This document shows, one piece after another, positions 49,205-57,487 of a stretch of 64,000 nt of DNA. Source of the DNA: Streptomyces radicis (GTDB lineage: Bacteria > Actinomycetota > Actinomycetes > Streptomycetales > Streptomycetaceae); contig NZ_RBDY01000018.1 of assembly GCF_003626575.1 (NCBI RefSeq), positions 1 through 64,000 of the forward strand. The letters are read 5' to 3'. Below the pieces are notes generated by a model that worked only from the letters and a program-made list of their open reading frames with translations, had not been told where the DNA came from and ran no database searches. The stretch's first letter is position 1; each line of letters begins with the position of its first letter. A program made the position numbers and the translations under genes.

Positions 49205-50200
49205 TCAGTTGCCCACGCCCAGGTCGGCCATGAACGCCGACGGGTAGCGGTCGCCGCGTGCCGCGCCCCGGGGTACCGCCTTCTCGATCTCGGCGAGGTC
49301 GTCCGCGGTGAGATCGACGTCGAGCGCGGGCAGCGCCTCGGCCAGCCGCTCACGGGTGCGGGCGCCGACGAGCGGCACGACGTTCTCGCCCCGCGCGGCC
49401 ACCCACGCGATGGCCAGCTGCGCGACCGTGCACCCTTTCGCCCCGGCGACCCGCCGCAGCGCGTCCACGAGGGCGAGGTTGTGCTCGACGTTCCCGCTCG
49501 AGAACCGCGGGCTGAAGCCGCGGCTGTCGCCAGGGCCCGCGCTGCGGCCCGGCGACCAGTGCCCGGAGATCAGGCCGCGGCCGAGGACGCCGTACGCGGT
49601 CAGGCCGACGCCGAGCTCCCGCAGCGTGGGCAGGACCTCCGCCTCCACCGCGCGGGAGATCAGCGAGTACTCGATCTGGAGATCGGCGACCGGGTGCACG
49701 GCGTGCGCGCGGCGGACCGTTGCCGCGTCGACCTCCGAGAGGCCCAGGTGCCGCACATACCCGGCGTCGATCATCTCCTTGATCGCGCCCACCGTCTCCT
49801 CGATCGGCACCGCGGGGTCGAGCCTGGCCGGGCGGTAGATGTCGATGTGGTCGGTGCCGAGCCGGGTCAGCGAGTAGGCCAGGAAGTTCTTCACGGCCTC
49901 GGGACGGGCGTCATGCCCCCCGAACGCGGGGCCAGGGCCTCGCAGCATGCCGAACTTGACGCTCAGCAGGTAGCTGTCCCGGTCCCGCCCGCGCAGCGCC
50001 TCGGCGAGCAGCAGCTCGTTGTGCCCCATCGCGTAGAAGTCGCCCGTGTCGATCAGGGTGACACCGGCGTCGAGCGCGGCGTGCACGGTGGCGACGCTCT
50101 CCGCCCGGTCGGCCGCGCCGTACGCGCCCGACATGCCCATCGCGCCCAGGCCGAGCGCGGAAACGGCCGGACCCGTGCTGCCCAGGGTTCGTGTCCGCAT
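49205..50200 (-). CDS. Aldo/keto reductase
   Basis: A 331-residue TIM barrel from ATG 50200 (GGAGA upstream). The catalytic residues of the superfamily are seen: Asp and Tyr in LIDTGDFYAMGHNE, Lys in LLSVKFGMLRG; the usual His region reads IDIYRPARLD, so the catalytic His is replaced by Arg-Pro. Text such as LGLGAMGMSGAYG and the length fit AKR13-type enzymes. It is divergent from the XRE/MmyB regulator with 135 bases between. No link with the RiPP pathway is evident, although it lies inside the cluster limits. Confidence 0.88.
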   Translation of the reverse strand: MRTRTLGSTGPAVSALGLGAMGMSGAYGAADRAESVATVHAALDAGVTLIDTGDFYAMGHNELLLAEALRGRDRDSYLLSVKFGMLRGPGPAFGGHDARPEAVKNFLAYSLTRLGTDHIDIYRPARLDPAVPIEETVGAIKEMIDAGYVRHLGLSEVDAATVRRAHAVHPVADLQIEYSLISRAVEAEVLPTLRELGVGLTAYGVLGRGLISGHWSPGRSAGPGDSRGFSPRFSSGNVEHNLALVDALRRVAGAKGCTVAQLAIAWVAARGENVVPLVGARTRERLAEALPALDVDLTADDLAEIEKAVPRGAARGDRYPSAFMADLGVGN

Positions 50201-50335
50201 CGTCGTTCTCCTTCGTCGTCCGTCGTCGTTCCGGCACCCAGCCTGCGTCGGCGCCGCGTCGCGCGGGAGCGGAGCGTTCATCGTGGGAGCGCCGCTCCCT
50301 GGAACGCCTCGCCCGCCGCGAGGGACCATGGCGCC

Positions 50336-51208
50336 ATGGAACGTGACCAGCTCGCCGACTTCCTGCGCCGCCGACGCGCGGCGATCCGCCCGGCCGAGGT
50401 GGGCCTCGCCGACGGGCCCCGCCGCCGCACGGCTGGCCTGCGCCGTGAGGAGGTGGCGATGCTCGCGGGCATGTCCGTCGACTACGTCGTGCGCCTCGAA
50501 CAGGGCCGCAGCAGCCAGCCCTCCACGCAGCTGCTCGGCGCGTTGGCCCGGGCGCTGCGGCTCTCCGACGACGAGCGCGACCACCTGTTCCACCTGGCCG
50601 GGCACCGGCCCTCGCCCGCCGAGGCGGTGGCCCGCGTGGCGCGCGCCGGTCTGATCCGCATGCTCGACCTGCTCGGGGACACCCCGGCCCTGGTGCTGTC
50701 GGACCTGGGCGAGATCCTCGCCAAGAACCGCCCGGCCGTCCTGCTGACGGGCGACCACACCCGCTTCTCGGGCGACCGGCGCTACACGGCGTTCCGCTGG
50801 TTCACCGACCCGGCCGCCCGCGCCATCGGCCCGCCCGATGAGCACGAACGCCACGCGCGCCAGCTCGTGGCCGACCTGCGCGCGGTCGCGGGGCGCCGCT
50901 CGGGCGACCCCACGGTCACCGGACTCGTCGAACGCCTGCGGGCCGCGAGCGCCGACTTCCGCCGCCTCTGGGCCGAACACGAGGTGGAGGTCCGCCGCGC
51001 CGACCGCAAGACGTTCCTGCACCCACGGGTGGGCCGCGTGCTGGTGGACTGCGAGACCCTGGTCACCCCGGACCAGCGCCAGTACCTGCTGGTCCTCACC
51101 CCGGCGAACGCGGAGGCCCGCGAACGCCTCGAGCTGCTCCGGGTGCTCGGCACGGAGGAGTTCCCGGCGGGAACGCCGGGCCCGCCGAACGCGCCCGGGA
51201 CGGGGTAG
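50336..51208 (+). CDS. XRE regulator with MmyB-like ligand-binding domain
   Basis: A 290-residue protein from ATG 50336. The N-terminal helix-turn-helix (about 5-75) has LADFLRRRRAAIRPAEVGL, GLRREEVAMLAGMSVDYVVRLEQG and LLGALARALRL. The C-terminal domain (about 100-270) is of the MmyB/PAS-like type (LDLLGDTPALVLSDLGEIL, RAASADFRRLWAEHEV, LVLTPAN), which binds fatty-acid-like ligands in related proteins. Divergent genes of aldo/keto reductases or dehydrogenases are the usual targets, so it probably controls the AKR at 49205-50200. Confidence 0.92.
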   Translation: MERDQLADFLRRRRAAIRPAEVGLADGPRRRTAGLRREEVAMLAGMSVDYVVRLEQGRSSQPSTQLLGALARALRLSDDERDHLFHLAGHRPSPAEAVARVARAGLIRMLDLLGDTPALVLSDLGEILAKNRPAVLLTGDHTRFSGDRRYTAFRWFTDPAARAIGPPDEHERHARQLVADLRAVAGRRSGDPTVTGLVERLRAASADFRRLWAEHEVEVRRADRKTFLHPRVGRVLVDCETLVTPDQRQYLLVLTPANAEARERLELLRVLGTEEFPAGTPGPPNAPGTG

Positions 51209-51553
51209 CGGCGGGCGCCGCCCAACTCCGCCGCGGCGGGCGCCGAGGGTGTGCCGTCGGTCGCCTGGGCGCGCCTCGACTGTGACGACGCGGACCGGCG
51301 TGCGCGCCTCGCCGCCCGCGGCTGGGGCCCCGATCAGGTCGAGGACGCGATCGAGGACGCCCACGCGCTCCGCCGCCTCGTCGACCGGGAGTTCACCACG
51401 AGCGGCCGCGGCGCGGCGGATGTCGCCGCCGACCTGGCCACGTGGGTGGCCACGGCCGAGGAGCCCCGGTCCCGGCACTTCGGGCTGGCGCGCCGATGGG
51501 GCGCGATCGAGGACGCCGAGGCGCTGCACGAACAGGAGAAGCGCCACCGATGA
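51209..51553 (+). pseudogene. Probable truncated gene, C-terminal fragment of unknown protein
   Basis: An open frame directly behind the XRE stop, with a possible GTG at 51251 but no ribosome binding site. It reads LAARGWGPDQVEDAIEDAHAL, RRLVDREFTTSGRGAADVA and ends at 51553. The amphipathic helices resemble the lid and C-terminal region of small nucleotide kinase-like ATPases, but the Walker A part is absent. Either a real 100-residue protein or a remnant. Confidence 0.4.
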
Positions 51554-51631
51554 GGTGGTCACCCGACACGTCGGGCCCGGTCCGGCTGCTCAACGAGCCC
51601 GAGCAGCGGTCGACTTCGTGCATCCCACGCC

Positions 51632-53530
51632 TCACGGGAACGGGTGGGGGGCGGGGGTGAACTCCCCTCGTTCCGCCGCCAGTCGGCCAAGGCGGGGCAT
51701 CCGCAGCGCCCGTTGGCGGCGCCAGCCGAAGTCGAGGGGGAGGAGCCCAGGGGACAGGGTGGTGACCGTGTGGAGGCCGATCCCCCGTTGCTCGGGCGTC
51801 GTCTGGTCCACCACGATCGTGTCGTGGCCCGCCGCCGCCAACGCGTCGACCACGCACCGCAGATCGTCCCGCAGGTCGAGCGTGGCGGGCCGGGCGCGGG
51901 ACCAGTCGGCGAACGCCTCGGCGATCGGCACCGCGGGGCCCGCGTCGAGGAAGGGCGCCGCGTAACGGGCCATGCGGGGCAGTCCGTACAGCTGGGCGTG
52001 GTCGGTCAGTTGGCGGACCAGGCCGAAGTCATCGGCCATCGCGTCGAGTTCGGCGCGCCGCGCGGCCACCTGGAACGGCAGGTGCGGGATGTAGGTGAGC
52101 ACCTCGCTCAGCGCGTCGGCCACCGCGCGCGCCGGGTCGAAGCCCGCGGCCGCGCCGAACGACAGCAGCCCGGGCCCGCCGTCCCGCCGCACCGCGAGCC
52201 CCGTGACCACCGGGACGGGCAGGTCGCTCCTGGTGTCGAACGCGTGCACGTCGTAGCCGAGCAGCGCGGCGCGGTCGAGCATGCCGCGCACGCCCGGGTC
52301 GGTCGTGGACGCCAGGTCGAGGCGGGTCGGCGGGCGGCGCCCGTACCAGGTGAGCAGGAACGCGTCCCGCTCGATCAGCTCCAGGAGCCCGAACAGCGCG
52401 GCCTCCACCGGACTCCCGCCCGTGGCACAGCCGTTGGAGCACTCGAAGACGAAGTTGTCCGCGGCGACGCCCGCGCTGTAGTGCACCAGCCTGGCCGGGA
52501 CCAGGACGGGCCGCCGGTCGCGCAGCGAGCGCCCCCAGAACCACGGGATCGCCCGGTCCGGGTCGAACGGGCCGACCATCGGGTCGTCGCGGTAGGTCTC
52601 GGGGGCGTAGAAGCCGCACGCGGCCGGGTCGAGCACCGCGTCACGCCCCTCGCGCTCGACCAGCTCGTGGAACGAGCCGGTCACCGGGAGCAGCCCGCGC
52701 CTGGCGTGGGTGCCCGCGTAGCGCTCAAGGCCCTCGAGGAACGCCAGGGTGCGGCTGGCCGCGTACCGGTCGGCCTGCCCGCTCCAGGTCACATCGGTCA
52801 ACCCGGCATAGCCGCGTACGAAGTTGCTGCCGGAGACCGGGGCGGTGGTCGTGGCGGCGGGGTTGAGGTGGGTGCGGGCGCCGAGGGCGCCGCACACCGG
52901 GTTGGCCAGCGCCGCCTCGGGCAGCGGATAGGAGGCGGCGGGCCGTGAACGGTAGCGGCCCGCCGCCGACTTGGGCACCGCGACCGTGGGCCACGAGGCG
53001 CGCTCCCGGGTGTCGGGGCGCGGGGTCACACAGTGCGGGCAGAGTGGTTCGGGCAGCACGGGGAAGGTCACCAGCGCGAGCGTGCCCAGGTCCACCCGGG
53101 TCACCCGGGCCAACTCGCCGTCGCCGAGCGCCCGTTGCCCGACGGCGCGGCAGGCCGCCCACACCGCGTCCACGGCGAACGCGGTCAGCACCGGCCACGC
53201 CCCCGCCGCCTCGGGGGTGAACCCGCCCTCGATGGCCTCGCGTTCGGACCGGGTGCGCAGCCGCTGCCAGCGCATGGCCAGGCAACGCCCGCACGCGGAG
53301 CGGCCGTTCGGGGGAGCGCCCCAGGGTCCGATCAGGGCGGCGCGGGCGGTGAGGTGCACGGTGGCGTGCGGGTCGCCGTCGCCGCCGAGCGCGTCGGTGA
53401 CGCCGAGCGCCGCCACGCGCGGCGCGGGGCCAGGGCGCCCCGCCGCCCGCCAGCGCCGTTCCAGCTCCTCGCCCAGCGCGGCCGCCACCCCGCCCGCCAC
53501 CCCGCCCGCCGGTGCCGCGGCCACCGTCAT
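51632..53530 (-). CDS. YcaO-domain azoline cyclodehydratase (YcaO-1)
   Basis: A 632-residue protein starting at ATG 53530 in an ATGA overlap with the permease gene; last gene of the operon. The N-terminal part (about 1-200) is an ocin-ThiF-like leader-binding region with a tetracysteine zinc site (Cys80, Cys83, Cys164, Cys167). The YcaO domain (about 225-632) carries ATP/Mg motifs FLEGLERYAG and LLELIERDAFLLTWYGR, and CSNGCATGGS. The protein ends APHPFP, the proline-rich tail found in azoline-forming YcaO enzymes. It uses ATP to turn Cys, Ser or Thr in the core into azolines. A paralogue of 640 residues is at the other end of the operon with its first Cys pair at identical positions, so the two may split the substrate sites. 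Confidence 0.93.
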   Translation of the reverse strand: MTVAAAPAGGVAGGVAAALGEELERRWRAAGRPGPAPRVAALGVTDALGGDGDPHATVHLTARAALIGPWGAPPNGRSACGRCLAMRWQRLRTRSEREAIEGGFTPEAAGAWPVLTAFAVDAVWAACRAVGQRALGDGELARVTRVDLGTLALVTFPVLPEPLCPHCVTPRPDTRERASWPTVAVPKSAAGRYRSRPAASYPLPEAALANPVCGALGARTHLNPAATTTAPVSGSNFVRGYAGLTDVTWSGQADRYAASRTLAFLEGLERYAGTHARRGLLPVTGSFHELVEREGRDAVLDPAACGFYAPETYRDDPMVGPFDPDRAIPWFWGRSLRDRRPVLVPARLVHYSAGVAADNFVFECSNGCATGGSPVEAALFGLLELIERDAFLLTWYGRRPPTRLDLASTTDPGVRGMLDRAALLGYDVHAFDTRSDLPVPVVTGLAVRRDGGPGLLSFGAAAGFDPARAVADALSEVLTYIPHLPFQVAARRAELDAMADDFGLVRQLTDHAQLYGLPRMARYAAPFLDAGPAVPIAEAFADWSRARPATLDLRDDLRCVVDALAAAGHDTIVVDQTTPEQRGIGLHTVTTLSPGLLPLDFGWRRQRALRMPRLGRLAAERGEFTPAPHPFP

Positions 53531-54282
53531 ACGCGGTCGCTCCAGCGGAAGCAGCGCACCGCCACGACCCCGAACACCACGGCGAACACGGCGAGTCCGC
53601 CCGCCGCCACGCCCAGGTCCCCGAGGTCGCCCGAGCCGGTCAACGCGCCGGAGACCCCGTCGTTGAGGTGCCGCAGCGGCAGGATCCACGACAGCGTCCG
53701 CATCCACTCGGGCATGGCGTCGAGCGGGTAGAACGACCCCGAGAGGAACGCCATGGGCACCATCAGGCAGTTGGCGACCGCGGCCACCGCCTCGGGCGTC
53801 GAGGTGAACGAGCCGACGATCGCGCCCAGCGCCAGGAACGCCGTGATGCCGAGCACGAGCAGCGGCACCGCGAGCGGCCAACGCCCCGACAGGGCAAGGC
53901 CGAACGCGGGCAGCAGCGCCACGGCCACGAACAGCGCGGCCTGCACGAGCCCGATGCCGAGCGCCAGGACGAACCGCGAGCCCAGAACGGCCGAGAGCGG
54001 CGTCGGCGTCATCCGGATGAGCCGCAGGATGTCGTCGCGGCGCCACTGCATGAGCGTGAACGCCACGCCGAACACCGCCGCGTTGGCGACGCCCCACGAC
54101 AGCACGCCGGGCGCGATGTAGCTGATGTAGGGGCGGCCGCTCTCCTCCACGTCCTGGCCGCTGAAGATCAGCCCGAAGACCACGAGGAACAGCAGCGGGA
54201 AGGCGAAGGTGAAGAACAGCGTGGTCCGGTCGCGGGTGTAGGCGCGGTAACCCGCCCCGCGCAGCGCGGCGTAGGCGCTCAT
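53527..54282 (-). CDS. ABC-2 type transporter permease
   Basis: A 251-residue membrane protein from ATG 54282, overlapping the ATPase gene stop. Six helices with the ABC-2 pattern: TLFFTFAFPLLFLVVFGLIF near the N-terminus, the central LRLIRMTPTPLSAVLGSRF, and FLSGSFYPLDAMPEWMRTLSWILPLRHL near the end, which is the ABC-2 signature. It forms an exporter with the ATPase upstream and probably exports the mature peptide, giving self-protection as well. Confidence 0.92.
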   Translation of the reverse strand: MSAYAALRGAGYRAYTRDRTTLFFTFAFPLLFLVVFGLIFSGQDVEESGRPYISYIAPGVLSWGVANAAVFGVAFTLMQWRRDDILRLIRMTPTPLSAVLGSRFVLALGIGLVQAALFVAVALLPAFGLALSGRWPLAVPLLVLGITAFLALGAIVGSFTSTPEAVAAVANCLMVPMAFLSGSFYPLDAMPEWMRTLSWILPLRHLNDGVSGALTGSGDLGDLGVAAGGLAVFAVVFGVVAVRCFRWSDRV

Positions 54283-55247
54283 GAGGTGGTGCTCCGTTCG
54301 CTCGTGCTCCGTGCTTCGGTGATCGTGAGGTAGACGTCCTCGAGCGTCGCGGTCCGCGTCTGCACGCCGTGCAGGCCCGCGGTCCTCTCGACGGCCGCGA
54401 GCAGCGGCCCCGGGTCCTCGGTCTCGAGCACCACCACGTCCCCTTCGAGGCTCGCCCGCGACACGCCGGGCAGGTCCGACGCCTGGGCCAGCGTGAGGCG
54501 TTCGGCCGGGACGAGGAGCCGGGTGGCCGAAGTGGCGCCCGCGATCAGGCGGTTGGGGGAGTCGAGCGCGGAGACCCGCCCTTCGGCCATGATGGCGACG
54601 CGGTCGCACAGCGCCTCGGCCTCGTCCAGGTGGTGGGTGGTGTAGACGATGGTGCGGCCCGCGCCCTTGAGGTCGCGCAGCACCCGCCACAGCGCGCGGC
54701 GGGCCTGCGGGTCGAGGGCGGCCGTGGGCTCGTCGAGGAACAGCAGCTCGGGGTCGTGCACCAGGGCCGACGCGATGGCGAGCCGCTGGCGCTGCCCGCC
54801 CGACAGGTCCTCGACCCGCGTCCCGGCCTGCTCGGCGAGGCCGACCAGCGCCAACGTCCGGTCGACGGCGGCGGGTTCGGCGCGGTAGAGCGCGGCGACC
54901 GTCGCCAGGTGCTCGCGCGCGGTGAGCCGGACGAAGAACGCCGACGACTGGGTCTGCACCCCGAGGCGCGGCAGCAGCGCCCGGTCGCGCGGCCATGGGC
55001 TGGTGCCGAGGACCGCGACGGTGCCCGCGTCGGCCTCGCGCAGGCCCTCCATGATCTCGATGAGCGTGGTCTTGCCCGCGCCGTTGGGGCCGAGCAGCCC
55101 GAAGAACTCCCCGCGGGCGATGGTGAACGACACCCCGTCAACCGCCCGCGTGGCGCCGTAGTGCTTGCGCACCCCGGTGAGGACGACCGCGGGCTGAGCG
55201 TCGTCGCCGGGGCCTGGAGTGGGGGACACGGTCGGTTCCTTCGTCAT
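54279..55247 (-). CDS. ABC transporter ATP-binding protein
   Basis: A 322-residue protein from ATG 55247 (AGGTGAAACC upstream). Walker A GPNGAGKTTLIEIM, Q-loop GVQTQSSAF, signature LSGGQRQRLAIAS, Walker B LLFLDEPTAALD and the H-loop TTHHLDEAEAL are all intact. The C-terminal 80 residues form the regulatory domain common to DrrA/CcmA-like drug exporters. It pairs with the adjacent ABC-2 permease. A 63-base gap to the M50 gene is the only non-overlapping junction in this part of the operon. Confidence 0.94.
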   Translation of the reverse strand: MTKEPTVSPTPGPGDDAQPAVVLTGVRKHYGATRAVDGVSFTIARGEFFGLLGPNGAGKTTLIEIMEGLREADAGTVAVLGTSPWPRDRALLPRLGVQTQSSAFFVRLTAREHLATVAALYRAEPAAVDRTLALVGLAEQAGTRVEDLSGGQRQRLAIASALVHDPELLFLDEPTAALDPQARRALWRVLRDLKGAGRTIVYTTHHLDEAEALCDRVAIMAEGRVSALDSPNRLIAGATSATRLLVPAERLTLAQASDLPGVSRASLEGDVVVLETEDPGPLLAAVERTAGLHGVQTRTATLEDVYLTITEARSTSERSTTS

Positions 55248-55310
55248 GGTTTCACCTGGTCTTACGGGAGGAGCGGCCTACGGGATCAGCGGCTTGACGG
55301 GGGCGGCGGC

Positions 55311-56444
55311 TCACGGGGTCAGCAGGGCGGTGGCGAGCAGGACGAGGGCCGTGAGCAGCAGCCCGGCGATGAGCGCAGCGCACGCGCCGTACGCGGTGTA
55401 TGTCACCCGCGCCCGGCGCGGATAGGCCGCGGCGGCCGGGTCGCGGCGCAGCGCGAGCGCGAGGTAGCGGCGGCTCGACTCGGCGAGCCGGGTGGCGCCG
55501 AGCGCCTGCCCCACGATGGTGTAGCCGTCGAGCGGCGGCAGCGGGACGAGCATGGCGAGGGCCTGGAGGCTCCCGAGGAACAGCAGCCCGGCGAGTGCCT
55601 CCCTGGTGGCGCCGGGTGGCGCCGCCAACCACCAGACGGTGAACGGCAGAAGGAACAGCAGATTGGTCACCGCGCCCGCCGCCGCGACCACGATCCGGTG
55701 CCGACGGGTGGACAGCCAGGGGTAGTGGTCCACGGTGCAGTACATGATGACCACGGGCAGCCGCCAGCGCAGCCCGATCTCGCCCACCCGGCCGCCGTAG
55801 TGCCGCGCGGCCACGCCGTGCGCCAGCTCGTGCAGCGCCGTCGAGAACCACAGCAGCGTGGCCACGCCCGCGAGCAGCACCGGGTTGCCGAATACCCGTT
55901 CAACGCCGTTGAGCAGCTCGCCGAGCCGTGCGAGCTGCGCGGCCTCGGCGGCGACGACCAGCGCGAGCAGCAGCGCGGGCCAGGGGCCGCGCAGCAGGAA
56001 GCCCGTCGCCCGGTGCAGGCGGGTCGCGGTGGCGTGCGCGTCGGCGACCAGGCGGACGCTGCCCCGCGGGAGGCCGTTGCGCGGGCGCTCGGCCCGCGCC
56101 CGCCCCGGGTCGGCGCCGGGGCCCTGGTCCGATGCCGACAGGCCATGGCCGTCCGACGCCAACAGGCCACGGCCGCCCAGGAGTTGGAGGAGATGCCGCC
56201 AGTGGGCCTCGCCGAGGCGCTTGCCGAACGCGGCCGCGTAGGCGTCGCCGATCTCGGCCAGCGTGCGCGCGCCGTCGAGGCGTGCCATCAGGAAGCCCTC
56301 GCGCGGCCCGACCTCGAACGACCGCCCGCCGACCGGGTCCTTGACCAGGTGCACGGTCTTCGGGCCGCGCAGCAGCGGCTCGCTGAGCAGCACGTCGGGG
56401 CGCAGCCTCGGCCGCAGGCCCGCCAGGGTCTCCATCGCGCTCAC
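55311..56444 (-). CDS. M50 (site-2-protease-type) membrane metallopeptidase with PqqD-like N-terminal domain
   Basis: A 377-residue protein; GTG 56444 is preferred because it forms a GTGA overlap with the gene upstream, with ATG 56435 the alternative. Residues about 15-95 form a winged-helix PqqD-like fold (LLRGPKTVHLVKDPVGGRSF, ARTLAEIGDAYAAAFG), likely to bind the leader. Then come about six membrane helices with the zinc motif HELAH at 205-209, and PLPPLDGYTIVG, which stands for the NPDG Asp ligand of site-2 proteases. The arrangement matches the peptide zinc metalloproteases of RiPP clusters. It is a good candidate for leader removal at the membrane, next to the exporter genes. Confidence 0.85.
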   Translation of the reverse strand: MSAMETLAGLRPRLRPDVLLSEPLLRGPKTVHLVKDPVGGRSFEVGPREGFLMARLDGARTLAEIGDAYAAAFGKRLGEAHWRHLLQLLGGRGLLASDGHGLSASDQGPGADPGRARAERPRNGLPRGSVRLVADAHATATRLHRATGFLLRGPWPALLLALVVAAEAAQLARLGELLNGVERVFGNPVLLAGVATLLWFSTALHELAHGVAARHYGGRVGEIGLRWRLPVVIMYCTVDHYPWLSTRRHRIVVAAAGAVTNLLFLLPFTVWWLAAPPGATREALAGLLFLGSLQALAMLVPLPPLDGYTIVGQALGATRLAESSRRYLALALRRDPAAAAYPRRARVTYTAYGACAALIAGLLLTALVLLATALLTP

Positions 56445-57487
56445 CCCCGCGCCGCCGAGGACGACCTGAGGGCGCGCCCCCACACATGGGCGAGATACGC
56501 CTCGTCCTGGATGGTGGCGTGCAGCCGGTTGTTGGTCATGTGCATATAGGGCGAGAGCAGCCGGACCAGCGCCTCGTGCCTGTCGGTGACGCGCTCGTCG
56601 CGCTCGCCGTCCCACGAGCGGAGGACCAGGTCCCCCCGGTCGGCCAACGCGACGACGCGGTCGCGCAGTTGACCGCAGTGCTCCGCCCAGCGGGCCAGGA
56701 AGGCGGGCAGCCGCGCCCCGTTCGCCCCGCCGCCGGGCGCGGCCGCGTCGCGGACCAGGGCGTGCCAGCGGGCCAGGTCGCCCGCGACCTCGTCGGCCTT
56801 CCGCTCGTACTCGGTCGAGCCGATGAACCCGGTGCCGGGGAACGCCTTGTGCCAGAACGCGTAGTAGCTGTCGAAGTAGTCGGCGAGCGCCTCGTCGTCC
56901 GGGACGAAGGCGGCGGCCATCACCACCATCAACTGCGCGCACGTGCCGAGCAGTACGGTCCGCAGATGGAGATTCTTGGTGGCCAGCGCGTCGATGACCA
57001 GATCGCTCGAGTGCCGGAAGTGCCACTCGGCCAGCGCGATCCCGGCCGCGCCGCCGTACTTGCCGTACTCGGGCTCGTAACGCGTCCAGTGCCGCGAGTT
57101 GTTGGGCATGAGCCGCATGCGGCCCCCGGCGTCCAGATGGGCGGCGCGCTCGGCCCCGGGGAACTCGATGTCGAACAGCTGGTTGTAGAAGTCGTTGAGG
57201 AAGCCCGAGTCCACCTCGTAGAGCGCGGGCCGCGCGGCCAGGAAGGCGTCGATCGCGGCCTCGGCGCGGCGCCGCACCTCGGGCTCGGCCTCGGGCGTGG
57301 CCGCCTTGAGCCGCAGCCGCACATGGGGGCCTTCGAGCCAGTAGTTGATGAAGAAGTGGTTCGCCAGCAGGCCATCGGCCGACAGCTCGGCGATCAGCGG
57401 GCGCACGCAGTGCAGCAGCAGCGGACGGGGGTTGGCGGCGTAGTGGATGTGGACGGCCTGCCACCGGCCCGTGGGCGTCTCGGTCAC
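56441..57487 (-). CDS. Split LanB C-terminal domain protein (thiopeptide-type, elimination or cycloaddition)
   Basis: A 348-residue protein from GTG 57487, in GTGA overlaps on both sides. It matches the C-terminal SpaB/LanB family found in thiopeptide clusters: WQAVHIHYAANPRPLLLHCV, FFINYWLEGPHVRLRLK, EYGKYGGAAGIALAEWHF, and MHMTNNRLHATIQDEAYLAHV near the end. In split dehydratases this protein removes glutamate from glutamylated Ser/Thr to leave dehydroalanine/dehydrobutyrine; a second copy, where present, is the pyridine synthase. As only one is seen here and a glutamylation partner precedes it, elimination is the likelier role. Confidence 0.9.
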   Translation of the reverse strand: MTETPTGRWQAVHIHYAANPRPLLLHCVRPLIAELSADGLLANHFFINYWLEGPHVRLRLKAATPEAEPEVRRRAEAAIDAFLAARPALYEVDSGFLNDFYNQLFDIEFPGAERAAHLDAGGRMRLMPNNSRHWTRYEPEYGKYGGAAGIALAEWHFRHSSDLVIDALATKNLHLRTVLLGTCAQLMVVMAAAFVPDDEALADYFDSYYAFWHKAFPGTGFIGSTEYERKADEVAGDLARWHALVRDAAAPGGGANGARLPAFLARWAEHCGQLRDRVVALADRGDLVLRSWDGERDERVTDRHEALVRLLSPYMHMTNNRLHATIQDEAYLAHVWGRALRSSSAARG

